This document shows, piece by piece, positions 1-11,782 of a DNA stretch of 64,000 bases. The stretch is from Mucor racemosus (lineage: Eukaryota > Mucoromycota > Mucoromycetes > Mucorales > Mucoraceae): assembly GCA_027405735.1 (NCBI GenBank), contig JAPEHQ010000002.1, forward strand, positions 992,001 through 1,056,000. Direction: 5' to 3'. How positions within the stretch are numbered: the stretch's first letter is position 1; each line of letters opens with the position of its first letter. The notes beneath the pieces were generated by a model. It ran no database searches and was not told the origin of the DNA. It saw only the letters and a program-made list of their open reading frames with translations. A program made the translations under genes and the position numbers.

Positions 1-492
1 TTCCTTTTTCATTTTACCATTAGCAACATCTAATCTACGGAATAATTCATCGATAGATTCAATAACATTACGCTTCTTTGTCTTGATATTGGAGACTAAA
101 CTACGTTCAAATTCATTAGGCTCGGCTTCAGTTTCGCCTCCCATAATAACTGTCAAAGGTCTAATCGCGTCCAACTTTTCCATAAGTCTTAATAAAAGCT
201 CATTGGAATGGGCCAAGGTATATTCTTTTTGTTTAAAAGATTTTTCATCACAATCTTGGTCCTCAATGTTTCCTTCAACTTTTTTGATATTTAACTCGAT
301 AGCTTGTTGTTCTTCCTTGGTTTGATGCAATAAACGCAAGGCAGTACGCTCTGCGCGACGGCCTGCCTTTCTACGCTTGACTTGTTTATCATCTTCAAGA
401 ATATAATATGCAATACCTGAACCGACGAGAGCCAAGGAAATGGCAGTGGCACCGTAAAGCCAAATGGTACGATTATTTTGTGTATTTGACAT
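1..492 (-). CDS. BAG-domain Hsp70 nucleotide-exchange factor, Snl1-like (partial)
   Basis: Reads from an ATG at 492 and runs off the left edge, giving 164 codons without a stop. Residues about 10-30 form one hydrophobic segment (WLYGATAISLALVGSGIAYY), followed by a strongly basic stretch (KRRKAGRRAER), as expected of a tail-in membrane anchor facing the cytosol. After a charged linker, the part from about residue 95 (LLRLMEKLDAI, then NIKTKKRNVIESIDELFRRLD) has the spacing of a BAG domain, which binds the Hsp70 ATPase domain and drives ADP release. A membrane segment plus BAG domain is the layout of yeast Snl1, an ER/nuclear-envelope cochaperone; that name is inferred from layout, not full alignment. 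The C-terminus is outside the window. The leader strand upstream is CT-rich (GA-rich on + at 511-538), common in fungal promoters. Confidence 0.72.
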   Translation of the reverse strand, partial: MSNTQNNRTIWLYGATAISLALVGSGIAYYILEDDKQVKRRKAGRRAERTALRLLHQTKEEQQAIELNIKKVEGNIEDQDCDEKSFKQKEYTLAHSNELLLRLMEKLDAIRPLTVIMGGETEAEPNEFERSLVSNIKTKKRNVIESIDELFRRLDVANGKMKKE

Positions 493-1812
493 GGGTTAAA
501 AATAAATAAAAGAGAGAGAGAGAGGCGAACGAGAGGGATTAAAATCTGTCAAACCTGCACTAAAATTTATAGCTGATTTTTAATACAATTTCATTTTATA
601 TGGGGAAAAAATGAGACATTTGGTAAAATTAACAAGAATATCTGATCATTTTAATTAAAAAATTAAAAGGTTAGTTTATAGATATATATATTATCATCTA
701 CTATTTTATATTATCGCTCCTTTCTTTAGGCCAGAGGTGATGAAAAAAAAAGCATCAAGCAGTTTTAACATTTAGAGGTTATTGAATTTCAAGTGATTTC
801 TGACCCAATGAATAATATTTATTGAGCTTTAATACCCTAGTTTTGGTCAATACACCACTGTTTTTGTATTTTGCTAAATGAGAGAACTCCAAAATCAAAT
901 CACTAAATGCATCTTGAACTGACCAAAAGAGTACTTAACTCTAGAAACAGCCAAAGATCTAGCAAAATAAATCCAAATTAGCATTGGAAATGCTGAATTT
1001 CAGTCGTTTGCGGCCATTTCTAACACTCAAAAGCATGCTACCATTTAGTAGATTCATTCTAAAGCATTCCTGCAATTTTTTCTTGATCAATTTTTTTTTC
1101 TCGAATTTTGCCTTACCATAGCTCATCTAAAATCTCAATGTACACAAAATTCAATTTTTCGCCCGAAAAATGACACATTTTACTAAGGTATATGCTGGAA
1201 CTATAAGACTCAAATGAAGCCATCTTCATGATAGGAATGTTTATTTTGGGATTGTAAGCCAATTTTCTGGACATTTTTTGAAAAAGCGAAAAATGTACTT
1301 TATCGTAAATATCTAAACATTTTATGTCAAAAATACACTTAAATAAAATACTGTATTATAAAGCATTAAAATTTACATTTAGCTCATTAGAATATAATTG
1401 AATCTTATTGTAAGATTTGGGTTGCAAAAATCCTTTAAACGTTCAATTTTTTCAAAATTGTCAAACCGATCCAAAAATCTGGCTGCTGCATTTTTACAGT
1501 TTAAACTCCGCCATCCTCTATGTGCAAAACTTCTGTTTTTAAGTTGTATTGCACTATATGTTGTTCAACGTTAGGCATAATGTATTTCATACACATACAG
1601 AATGACTTGGATGTTTCGTTCTTTGTCTTGTTACACTTGACTAATATAGTAACTATTATACTCGCAAGATTCTATGTATTTTCTTTACTACAAACATCGA
1701 GTTAGACGATATAACACTGATAACACATAACTTGTGCCGCTATAACACATATTATAGTTGTATGGACAATCTCTTATATTCAAATTCAGCATATTTAAGC
1801 AGAGTTTTTTAT
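493..1812. other. Intergenic, with old dispersed repeat
   Basis: No gene supported. A GA-rich tract at 511-538 lies just upstream of the BAG gene. The part from about 940 to 1500 resembles other intergenic stretches of the window. The run ACAAAATTCAATTTTTC near 1143, followed by GCCCGAAAAA, recurs near 5225 with one change. The words around 1010-1060 recur near 53310. Short ORFs here have no protein-like composition. Confidence 0.6.
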
Positions 1813-4000
1813 TTACAAATAATCATAACCAGCACCACTTCTAACCTTGACATGTTTTTTTCCCTTTTTATGTTTTTTGGACTTTGCATCACCAACATCA
1901 GCCAAATTAGCTTGTACCATAGCCATACGGGCCTTTCGACTCATAGGCAAAGGTGTGCCATCATCCGCAAGGACTCTTTGATGAGGATATAATGTAACAC
2001 GACCACCTGTCATTGAAGAAGCTACTGAAGTCTTCCCGCTTACTTGGGGCTGTGAGATTTGTTTTTCAAAAAAGGCTTTATCTACTGCATCAGTTTTTGA
2101 TCCAGATTGATTTCTTGTACCATCAGAGGGTGCGACATAATTTAATGCGGTAGATGGAACACGAGTTGTAGGTGCTAATTTCTTGAATACTTTAAGAGCT
2201 GCTTCGTTAATTTCTTTATTGAAATCTGAGGCATTGATATTGGGAGGAGGATGACAGAATAGAAGTTTACCCTATAAAATAATATCGTCAATCATCAAAT
2301 AAACACATATCAAATATAAAAACTTACATTAACATAATCCTTCAAAATATATCTAGCAGCACGAGCTTCATCAGGATTACCCTGACTAGAACGAACATAA
2401 CCACGGGCAATAGCATATGTAGAACAGAATTCTGCACTAGTAGGAATACCAGTACCACCATCTTCAATAGGAACTGTACGAATACGAATACCATAAGTAC
2501 TCTCAAGGACTTCCTTGGGAATACGCTTAGCAACCAATGTACAAGGACCTGTGTGTTCACGAAGTTGATCGATAGGTAAAACACCGTTACAAACTTGATC
2601 TGCCTTGGTAGTAGAGAAAGTAGGGAAAACCAAACCAGGACAATCACAAAGAACAAGACTATCGTTCAAATGAATAGTTTGGAAATGCTTGGTTTTACCG
2701 GGAGTAGCAGAAACAGATACACGTTTTTCACCGATGATTGCATTAATAGTACTGGATTTACCTACATTAGGATAACCAACTAAACCAATAGTCATTTTCT
2801 CGATTTCTCCGTTTTCATTCTTGACAACAGGAGTTTGTTCAATCAACAAATCTAACAAATCAGTAGTTGTACGGACACGAGTACGTTCATCGTCCTTTTC
2901 TTCGCTTTCAACACCAAGAGATGCCTTTGATAAAAAGTCAGTAATCTTTTCAACCTCTTCCTTCTTTTCCTCGATCTCTACAGCTTCTTCTACGACATCC
3001 TCCTCTTCTTCGTCATCGCTATCGTCATCATCATCACTGTCATCGCTCTTGGCTTGTTGTGCTTTTAAAGATTCTTCTAATTCTTGACGTTGTCTTTCCT
3101 CTTCCTCTTCTTCCATGGTCTTTGCGGCAATAGCAGCAGAGAAAAAAGTATACTTAATACCTTGAGAATCGAAATAATCAGCCCAAGATTTTCTTTGCTT
3201 TGCAGTCAAGAAATCAGCCTTATTGATCAACAACAAATTAGCCTTGTTTCCATCTACTTCCTTGACATATTTTTCCAAATCAGCAGATCTAAACAACATG
3301 GGATTACGAGCATCTACAATTTGTACAATCAATTGAGATCTTTCAATAACTCTCCACAATTGACGCCAAACTTCGAGATTCTTTTCAAAAGGTGTCAATA
3401 ATAAACCCTCTTCATCTTCCAATGTAGCCATATCACGACGCCAGTTCAAAAAGCTTTCACGTTCGTTACGTTGAACTTGCTCAGCGGTCATGGATTTCTC
3501 CCAATGAGGTCTACGAGGTACTGAAAGTTTATCGACATTTGCTTCTTGCTTTTCAATACGAGTGATTTCTTCTTGCTCAGAAATCAAGAATGGATTTTGA
3601 TAATCATTTTGAATAACCTTGACATTCAATCTCTCTATTAAAACATGGATGTTAATTTATATGATGGCGTAGTTTGTGCATTCATAAATTTACCAGCTGT
3701 GAAATCAGTTTCGGCAAGTGCGGCAGTACTCAAGAAAGCATCCAAATCATTTTCTTGGGTAATACTTTGCAACTGAACCCACTTGGGTCCTTCATTAACT
3801 TCAGTAGTATGCTATTATCCCAGAAATATCAAATTAGCATTTCAAATCTTTTTTTTTTTTTTTTTTTTTTTGGTAAAATGTCATTTTGCAAAACTTACAA
3901 GCTTGCCTTCATCAAGAGCAATGGCTTTTTGTCCTTGGAAACGAGACTTAATAACAGCTCTACCGAGAGAACTGGTTTGCTTCTTCTTTGGTGGAGGCAT
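1813..4000 (-). CDS. LSG1: Large-subunit GTPase Lsg1 (60S export/maturation)
   Basis: Four exons, 3899-4000, 3694-3811, 2328-3634 and 1813-2271, join to 662 codons (661 aa), close to yeast and human Lsg1. Lsg1 is a cytoplasmic circularly permuted GTPase that acts with Tif6 and Nmd3 on late pre-60S subunits and releases Nmd3. The permuted order is visible: G4 NKAD (LLINKADFL) comes first, then after an acidic linker G1 GYPNVGKSS, switch residues ATPGKTKH and G3 DCPGLVFP. The N-terminus MPPPKKKQTSSLGRA and the basic C-terminal tail (KSKKHKKGKKHVKV) are typical. The start at 4000 is chosen because it gives this family N-terminus; upstream in-frame codons in a longer ORF do not fit. Intron 1 carries a T run of about 23 bases on + (3849-3871). 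The phase of all joins is consistent. Confidence 0.95.
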
Positions 4001-6137
4001 ATTTTGCTTAAATAAAGAACGTATAGTACTAGTATCAATTAGAAAAAGATTTTGTGCATTTCTTTTACTAAAAGAACTGATTTCTCGGATAGTAAAAGCC
4101 GTCCCCAAGCCACTAGAGTTTGTAAGCATATTTTGCTGACTCAGTCCATGATTATGAATGATGTCTTTACATGAGATTGATAATAACATAATTATTTGCT
4201 GAGCCAAGATATAAACATCATCTAAATTGCTTTTCAGTATTTACTTTTTTGAAAAAAATCTATCAAAATCAAGCAAAAAGCAATGCTTCTCAGCGATGCA
4301 TGAATGGTCAATCATCAAGAATCTACTCAAAAATATAGGTGAAATTTAATGAGTATACAGTTTAATATCAGTAAAAACCTTGGTCCGAATTAAGGATCTC
4401 TTAATTTAATGCTTATTACTTTCATCAATGTAGTAAAGTATATAGTGATAACGTCTAGGTACATGCAATTACTGATTTGGATATGAAATTCGATTTTTAA
4501 AAACCAGACGACCCTAGTAACCTTTAAAAGATTTTATATTACTCTTTTCATTATATCACTGTTTAAAATATGTTGGATCACAATTTTGTATATGGTTAAC
4601 ATTATTCTGTATTTTTTTTTGCTTCAATATCTAGCAATAAAATGTGATTACCTTATACATTCAAATGATATATCATACCAAAATTGAAGCGGCGTTTCGT
4701 TTACACTCATCACCCTATTCATCCATTTACAATAAAACTGATGTTAACTAATTGTTGATGATTCAAATTGATGAATAAAGTACAATTGAATGGAAAAAAG
4801 TACTTTTTACTACGTATTCTATGATACCAAGCATTCAGCAGCTAAAAATAGGCTTCACACATAATCTGTTTATTAGTGATGACTTTGCGTCTTGAGTGAG
4901 CAGGATTTATAAACTACAGAGCTCAAAAACTTCAGATGATCATAGCTTGAAGCTAGTTCTATAATGCACATGAAATGTAACCTCTAAGGCCTCCTTCATA
5001 TAGAAGAATGCTCCATTGAGCTTCGCTGTTACACTGAAATAGCATAAATTACACTTTAAACAACGAATTTTGATGGTTTACGGATTCATCTGATGCTCGG
5101 AGGCACACCAAACAATAGCTCTCAATTGGTAGTTATATCCAAATGTAATTTTGCACGATTTCCAAATCATAATTTTTCGACGACTTTTCCATGAGGTATA
5201 CCTCATGGAAAATCTGAATTTGAACAAAATTCAATTTTTCACCCGAAAAAAATCATTTTTCATTAAGATATGCTTTAATATAAATTATAGCTAAAGTTAT
5301 GCTCTTTAATATAGAATGGTTTGTTTGATAATTTAAACTTGAAATCTTAAAGTTTTCCTCATAAAACCATTTTTTAGGTTTTCTGATAATAGCTCAATAA
5401 TTTCTGAAAAAAATAGTTCAAAAAAAAATTCATCGTATTTAACGCTTAAATATGTATATGTTTTATTAAAACACCAAATAATATTAAATATGTATGTAGT
5501 AGAGAAAAAATTCCCCAAACATTTTTTTTAAAAAAAAAATGGCAATCTGATCGAAAAATAGACCTTGGTGATTTAACGTTTTTAAATCCCGCTAGCCTCT
5601 TTTTTTTAGTGCTGAAAACGTAAAATCAGGGTATTTGGTTCAATATTACCCTTCCGAATCTATTATAAATTGTTTGAATAGACTTGCATATACATTGGGA
5701 TCACTTGAATTTAAAAATGAAGCAAAAACATGCTTTTTTCCCTAATTTCCTCGAATACAAGGTTTATATTTATTTTACTGGATGTCAATGTATTTGAAAA
5801 ATTAACCTTTCTTGGTTTTCTGATTGCAATAGTTCAACTACTACACTCCTTTACTTGGATTGTTGATTTTGTGATAAAACTTCAGACATAAGCTTAACTT
5901 TTCATTGACAACTTGAAAGAATTCATTTCATAAAATAGGAATCAAAAGTTAAAATGTTTAGCCATTACGGATAAAAGCGTGTCATGACCTTTTAGACTAT
6001 GGAATTCGAAATAAAGTTTGTGCCATGTATGTACCCCATCTTTTTTTTTTAAATTCGGGAAATAATTTGAGACTCCAAAGGCAAAACGAGGATGAGAAAG
6101 ATGGGAGGAGGAGGGGGGTCTTTACTATTGTTACATT
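4001..6137. other. Intergenic repeat-rich stretch with perfect palindrome
   Basis: About 2.1 kb without a supportable gene between divergently placed LSG1 and the Sel1-repeat gene. It contains a perfect 28-bp palindrome (5185-5212) and a segment from about 5215 to 5280 similar to 1130-1190. A G-rich patch (GGGAGGAGGAGGGGGG, around 6102-6118) lies directly upstream of the Sel1 gene and may be promoter or 5' UTR. Confidence 0.6.
5185..5212. repeat. Perfect 28-bp palindrome (half-site TTTTCCATGAGGTA)
   Basis: The 14-bp half TTTTCCATGAGGTA at 5185-5198 is followed directly by its reverse complement at 5199-5212. The same word with one central change occurs at 48617-48646. Function unknown; it may be the fused ends of a small inverted-repeat element or part of an old repeat family. 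Confidence 0.9.
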
Positions 6138-7606
6138 ATGTCAAACAAACGAGTGCTTTTACGTCTCGGGGCAGTAATTGTTCCCAAAACAAGATACACT
6201 GTAGTTATGCCTAAAAGGCATTATGCAAGTCGTCCTAAAAAACTTGAAGCATCCATGGGAGGAATATTCGAGCCTTTTCTTACTGATAAAATGTATTTGT
6301 AAACTTGATATAAAAGCATATTTTTATATATTAATTCAGTACAATGCAATAGAGATAAGAAATTGATCAAAGAAGAGCCTATCTCTGCTCAAGAGTTACT
6401 GAAAAAAGCAACTGTTAAAGGTAGCTATATAAACGGTTTGATTAGAAAAAGATTCTGACTAATATTTTCAATCAATGATAGACCTTTTACCAGATGATGA
6501 TGTATTGAAGCTTTCTTTGGAGCACAAACAAACAACTTTACCTATTGAGAAACAAAAAGAATTAACCGCTGCAGTATTGGATTTAGTGAAGAACGAAAAG
6601 CATGATGCAGAACAAATTTTGAAATGTAAAATTAAATATATTAATTCGTGATTTATGCCAACTAAATTTATTTGAATGCTTATATAGTTGTGGATAATAA
6701 AGCAACAGAGCTTACAGCCTTTGGTAATATATTGTTAAGAAGCTCGAAATGTAAGGGATTGATTAGAATAAATACAACTATTTAAAGTATTGATGCTTTC
6801 TTATATATATATTAGACGGCGCTCCTTTAGCATTGGAACTGTACAAATATGCCATGGAAAAGGGAGATGATCGTGGTGCTTTCAGTTATGCCAACATGGT
6901 TTATCGAGGATACAATGGAACACCTAAGAATGAAGATGAAGGTATTCGTATCATGTCAAAATTAGCACAAAAGGGACATCCTTATGCACAAATGAACCTT
7001 GCAGCTATTTTGATGCGAACTCAATCAGATCAAGTACCAGCAGCTGTCAAATTATATGAGCTTGCAGGTCAAGCTGGATTAGATAGCGCATACAGTGAAT
7101 TGGGCCGTATGTATCGTTTAGGTTATGGTGTACACCAAGATCATAAAAAAGCAATTGAATATTTTACAAAAGGTGCGCAATCTGGAAACCCTCAATGTAA
7201 TTTCATGTTGGGGGTTTATTACTCTTCTGGTCTTGGTAACGACGAAAGAGAACCAGATCAAAAGAAAGCATTCAAACACTTTCAAAAGGCAGCTGTTAAG
7301 GGTTTGTCAGAGGCACAATACAATGTTGGTTTGAGATTTCTCAAGGGACATGGCGTGGAAGCCAATAGCTTCAATGCTGCAGAATTTTTTAGAATGGCAG
7401 CATTGCAAGGTTTTCAGTTAGCTCAAGTTAATTTAGCGGGCATGTATTCCGAAGGAAGAGGTGTTAAAAGTGATTTAGATGAAGCACGTCAATGGTTAGA
7501 GAAAGCTGCAGCACAAGGTGGCTCCATTGGTAAAGATGCTCAAAAGAGAATAGAACAACTTGATGAAATTCAAGGCAAAAAACGAGATAAATGCAACATT
7601 ATGTAA
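6138..7606 (+). CDS. Sel1-repeat (TPR-like) protein, probably mitochondrial
   Basis: Five exons (6138-6298, 6353-6420, 6482-6625, 6688-6723, 6816-7606) sum to 400 codons, 399 aa. The N-terminus (MSNKRVLLRLGAVIVPKTRY, then RHYAS) is basic and lacks acidic residues, resembling a mitochondrial targeting sequence with a RHYAS-type cleavage region. From about residue 137 onward there are six or so Sel1-like repeats of about 36 residues, with the usual pattern A-x2-LG-x2-Y-x2-G-x-GV-x2-D-x2-KA-x2-Y(F)-x2-AA-x2-G. Examples are GRMYRLGYGVHQDHKKAIEY and AGMYSEGRGVKSDLDEARQW. Such solenoids are adaptor surfaces, so the partner is unknown. Two donors are possible for intron 1 (GTAAAC at 6299 is preferred over GTATTT at 6293). 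The gene ends tail-to-tail with the RidA gene, 77 bp apart. Confidence 0.85.
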
Positions 7607-7683
7607 TAAAAATAACATATTTACAATACAAATGTTGATTTTGTTTATTTATAATGGTTTCTTTACAATTTATGAATATTGAG

Positions 7684-8327
7684 TCAATCAGTCAAAGCGA
7701 CACATTCGATTTCAACAGCAACATCCAAAGGAAGGCGAGCAACTTGAACGGCAGAACGGGCAGGTTGATGAGTGGGGAAGAACTATAAAAATTAGATTTA
7801 GCACAAATAGAAATGTAACAATGAATAATCAAAACTTACAGATCCGTAAACCTCGTTCATGGCAGCAAAATCATTCATATCTTTAAGGAAAACAGTGGTC
7901 TTGACAACCTTTTCAAGGCTAGAACCAGCAGCCTTAAGGACTTCAGTCAAATTAAGGAAGACTTGTTTGGTTTGTTCCTTGACCTCGCCTTCAACAACCT
8001 TACCTAAACACGCCATCAAAATTAGCATTAAATTTATTAATTGCGTTTTTGTCTTTTATATTTTACCAGTGGCAGGGTTCAAAGCAACTTGACCAGAAGT
8101 GTAGACAAAGCCATTAGCCTTGATAGCTTGAGCTAAAATAAGATGATTTTTCGTTTAGAATTAGCGACGGAACGCGGTTAAATGTTAATTTCTATGGCAA
8201 CTTACCATAGGGGCCAACAGCGGCAGGAGCAGAATCAGTATCTATTACCATCAATGTTTGACCGTTAGGATTTAAGGGTGTATAGAGTTTTATGCGGATA
8301 TCACTTACGAACACGGGTCAAAGACAT
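7684..8327 (-). CDS. RidA/YjgF/UK114-family enamine/imine deaminase
   Basis: Five exons (8309-8327, 8206-8241, 8067-8132, 7840-8003, 7684-7782) join to 128 codons, 127 aa, the usual size for this family. RidA proteins hydrolyse reactive enamine/imine intermediates (2-aminoacrylate and relatives) made by PLP enzymes; fungal homologues are Hmf1 (cytosol) and Mmf1 (mitochondria). Family landmarks are [11 protein letters not shown] near the N-terminus, [11 protein letters not shown], the middle block [26 protein letters not shown], and the C-terminal [20 protein letters not shown], which holds the conserved Arg and Glu of the trimer-interface active site. The absence of a basic leader suggests the cytosolic form. 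The density of introns (four in 384 coding bases) is notable. All phases agree. Confidence 0.95.
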
Positions 8328-8960
8328 TTTTATGATGAATGGAAAGATAAAGAAGAACTACTAGAATGAGAATGAAACTCAAGGTTTATATAGGCAACTC
8401 AAACTTTTTGATGTTTACAAATGAGTCTATGGAGATGATTTGATGTGATTGGATGATCTAGTGAAAGCATCGCTGTAGGTAATGTTGGAAGTTAAAAAAT
8501 TCATCCAAACAATTTTGAAAATTGCATTACTAAAATTTGACAAGTTGCTTTAGAGCCAAATAAAAAATATATACAGATGGCCCTAATGATACATAACTCA
8601 AATACATATTGCAATATGACAAAGGTAGGCTTGCTCCTGGATTTACAATTGTTTAAAGATGAAAACTCGAATACAAATTAGTCATTGTCAATGATTTTTT
8701 ATAAATAACCTTTTATGGTTTGATAAATTACATATAGTTTTTATTTCAAAAATTGGTAGTGTTCAAATACAAAAAGAAAATAGGGAAGTTAAAAAGGGAG
8801 GAGGAGGAGGAGGACATATAATCGCCATGTAGAAGGAGTAGTGGAGTAGAGAGGTAGGGGGAGAAAGAGAGGCAGAGAGGCAGAGAGGCAGAGAGAAAAT
8901 ATTGTAAAAAGGTATAATAGATAAGAAAAAGGGAAGAAGAAGGTTTTAGATATGAATTGT
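8328..8960. other. Intergenic/3' UTR with purine-rich microsatellites
   Basis: Contains the upstream region of the RidA gene and the probable 3' UTR of the G-beta gene. On + there is a (GGA)n run at 8798-8813 and an octamer array GGCAGAGA x3-4 at about 8870-8895. No gene is supported; ORFs across this stretch are readings of low-complexity sequence. Confidence 0.6.
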
Positions 8961-10225
8961 TTATGCCCAAATTTTGAGATAACTATCCCAACTACCAGTA
9001 CATAAAGCCATGCCATCATTTGATACACCAAGACATGAGACTCTATTTTCATGACCTGTCAAAATACCAACACGTTCTCCCTTCAGAGTATCCCATATAT
9101 GACTACTGAAATCATCATAACCTGCAAATAATAATCTACCTGAAGCAGAAAAGGCAATTGATGTAATACCATGCGAAATGCTTTCATCAGTATAGTTATT
9201 CAATTCACGATCAGCTCGAAGATCAAATAAGCGACAACTGGCATCATCAGAGCCAGTGCCAATGGCTGTACCACTTGGGAAAAATCTAATTTAATTTTAG
9301 TATATTAAAAAACTGATTCATTTGAATATACATATATATATATATACATATACACATATATATTTATACATATACACATATATATTTATACATATACACA
9401 TATATATTTATATATATTATATAACTTACTGCACAGAATTAATATCACTTTCATGTCCAGTAAATGTCTGCACACAAGATCTTGTTCTGATATCCCAAAT
9501 CTTGGCAGTTGAATCACAAGCGCCTGAAACAAACATATTGGGATCGTTAGGATTAAGTGAAACACTCATTACATCACCCATATGATCAGCAAATTCATGA
9601 GTCTTGACGCCTGCATCAATATCCCAAAGGAAGCAAGTCATATCACCAGAACTTGTCAAAATACGACGATCATCTAAAAATCTACAGCAACTCAAATAAC
9701 CAACATGAGCAGATAATTCCCGGGCAGGTCGAACAGGGCCATCATGAGAATTTAAATTGTAGATGGAACAAATATTATCAAGACCACCACAAGCAACAAA
9801 ATTACCAGATGGAGCATATGCTGCTGTCATAACCCAAGCAGAACGAAGAGGAATAGCATGTAATTTATTTGTAGTATAAGCATTCCAAACGATCAATTTA
9901 CCATCTTGAGAAGCAGATACAATATGTTGGCTATCGTTTGCCCAATGCATAGCATAAATCTTGGCTAAATGGCCTCTCAAATTTCTACGTACTTTCATTA
10001 CAATTCGAGGTAATGGTTCTACATCTTGAGCCATTTTTCTCACTACAAAAAAAAAAAAAAAAGAGGTTGTTTCAGCGAGGGGGGGGGATTATTTATTGAC
10101 AAGATTCAGGGCTTACAAGTTGTATCAGCTAATGCTTCTTTTCTCTGTTTAATTCTTTCTTTCAATAGATCTGCATCTCTACGAGCTGCTGCTATTCTTT
10201 CTGAAATATCGTCTTGGTGTTGCAT
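8961..10225 (-). CDS. Heterotrimeric G-protein beta subunit (7x WD40)
   Basis: Three exons (10117-10225, 9430-10042, 8961-9285) join to 349 codons, 348 aa, the standard G-beta length. The first about 45 residues are a helical coiled-coil stretch ([20 protein letters not shown]) that pairs with the gamma subunit. Seven WD40 blades follow, beginning with [13 protein letters not shown] and [10 protein letters not shown], and ending [11 protein letters not shown] at the C-terminus, exactly as in G-beta. The protein couples GPCR-bound G-alpha to downstream effectors (MAPK or adenylyl-cyclase signalling in fungi). The start is the only ATG preceding the coiled coil. Intron 2 (9286-9429) contains a 22-bp AT-rich tandem repeat. 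Mucoromycota often carry several G-beta paralogues; which one this is cannot be told. Confidence 0.97.
9345..9415. repeat. 22-bp AT-rich tandem repeat in G-beta intron 2
   Basis: About three copies of CATATACACATATATATTTA plus TA, flanked by TA dinucleotide runs, lie wholly inside the intron. Confidence 0.85.
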
Positions 10226-11115
10226 TTTAAAAGTGTATTTGTTATTGTTTATTTAATATAATCTTATTCGCACCGAGAAAATATGGAGTTTTTATTTGCC
10301 TTTCTGTAATTTTATACTGTCCAAGTTATTTTTTATAAAGGAATGGCTGTATTAAATCAATAAAAATAGATACAAGGAAAAAAAGAACCTTATAAAATTA
10401 ATATAAAAAAAAAGAAGAAAGAAAGGGAGAGAGCAAAAAGCTTTTATTAAAACCCGAGATACCTAAGGGAAAAGCTTTTTATTTTCAATATTTAGAGTCG
10501 TACCAGGTACAAAAGACGACAATCTAAAGGCCGAATTCTCTTTTTTCGTTTTATGTATGAAATTATAGTCATTTTGATTCACTTGAATCCGCACAGTAGT
10601 AGATCAATGCTTGAATTGGCATTCTGCACTGAATAAGTCGTATGTTTCATGGATTAAACTGTCGCTTTTTGTTTGTTATAAACATTTTTTTCAATAAATA
10701 CTGGCTAACGAAAAAAGCAGTTAGAACCATTCAGCGGAGAACATGAGGCACGTTTTTTTTGTATTTTTTCGACCTTTCTATAGTTTTGATTCTAATGACA
10801 CAAAATCCAAATCCTCGCATCCGGAGATAAATGAATCTAGCATTTAACGGTTAATTTACTTTTATAACCTTTTGCAGTATAGGATTGTACTGTATAACCT
10901 TTTCTATGCCGAGATTAATGATTATATATTTATGAAATGTGTGTATATGAATGTGCACATATAGTCGTATATTCCATGTGATATCATTTTTGTGGAACTG
11001 TAAATATTTGATGGGTGATTATCTGCATATTTATCACTATTTTTTTTTTTTTTTTTTTTACTCCTTGTATATTTGAAGGTTCTTCTTTTCATCAAATATT
11101 TCTTGCTGGATCATT
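10226..11115. other. Intergenic, upstream of G-beta and of MYST pseudogene
   Basis: About 890 bp between two divergent genes, so it should hold both promoters. Visible are a GA/A-rich patch (10405-10435), an alternating CAT/TGTG stretch at 10930-10975 and a T run at 11040-11059, just before the MYST start. No ORF or RNA gene recognised. Confidence 0.5.
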
Positions 11116-11769
11116 ATGCCAAGGAGACCAAGACATTCCATTATAATCGACCATACAGTGGCAAAGGTCATTAGTAAAAAATCAACTAAAATTTCAACAA
11201 GAAAGCCTCTTGAGGGAAAGAAACAACTCCATGACACGACTTTGAAGGCAATAAAACCCCATTATCGCCTCTCAGTAGAAAAGTCATCAACTAAGACCAT
11301 TGGCAGCAAACTTATAAAAAAGGTCAAGAAAAGTGTTGAATCAAAAAAGCAACAGCAAAAATGTCTCAAAACACAGCCTAATCCCATTGATTCATTACGA
11401 TACGAATTTGCTTGTAAAAACTTGACATTATCTCATGCTTTGGAATCAACTAAAGAGAATAAACGACACAAAATACAATTTGGAAATTATCTTATCGACA
11501 CATGGTTTATATCTCCTTATCCACCTGATTTTTATACTCAATCCAAATTCTTTATATGTGAATTCTGCTTTACTTCTATGAAGACAGCCTCAATGGCTAA
11601 AAGACACAGCAGCAAATGTTTCGTAAAATGTCCTCCTGGTGATGAAATTTACAGGCAAGGGAAAATATCCATATTTGAAGTAGCAGGCCATAAAAACAAG
11701 GTAAATAAATATGCACTCTTTTATAATACCTTTACTAAATTTGGGTTAATCATCTTAACTATAGATGTA
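11116..11769 (+). pseudogene. MYST histone acetyltransferase, 5' fragment
   Basis: An exon from ATG 11116 encodes a basic N-terminus, then from about residue 125 the start of a MYST domain: IDTWFISPYPPDF, then the C2HC zinc finger FFICEFC...KRHSSKC, then PPGDEIYRQGKISIFEVAGH and KNK at a GTAAAT donor (11700). MYST enzymes (Sas2/Sas3/MOZ type) acetylate histone H3/H4 lysines. The next exon begins after TATAG at 11765 with ATG-TA and is cut by the Fanzor element at 11770. The matching 3' part lies at 20903-21361. The roughly 95-residue segment that carries the catalytic Cys/Glu and the acetyl-CoA Q/R-x2-G-x-G/A motif is found on neither side, so the gene was probably defective before insertion. 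Sas2/Sas3-like assignment is by the IDTW and CEFC motifs only. Confidence 0.85.
11768..11769. other. TA target-site duplication, left copy
   Basis: TA directly before the CTGTAACGGTATA element end; its partner is 20903-20904. Keeping one TA restores the MYST codons ATG-TAT-TTA-ATC. Confidence 0.8.
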
Positions 11770-11782
11770 CTGTAACGGTATA
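11770..11782 (+). repeat. Left terminal inverted repeat
   Basis: CTGTAACGGTATA; matches the right end at 12 of 13 positions. Confidence 0.85.

Noticed and set aside
2821..3401. Open frames on + with Ser-rich peptides
   Set aside because: Antisense readings of the acidic linker and GTPase domain of LSG1.
8746..9052. Leu/Ser-rich minus-strand frames downstream of G-beta
   Set aside because: Readings of purine-rich microsatellites in the 3' UTR or of the G-beta gene out of frame.
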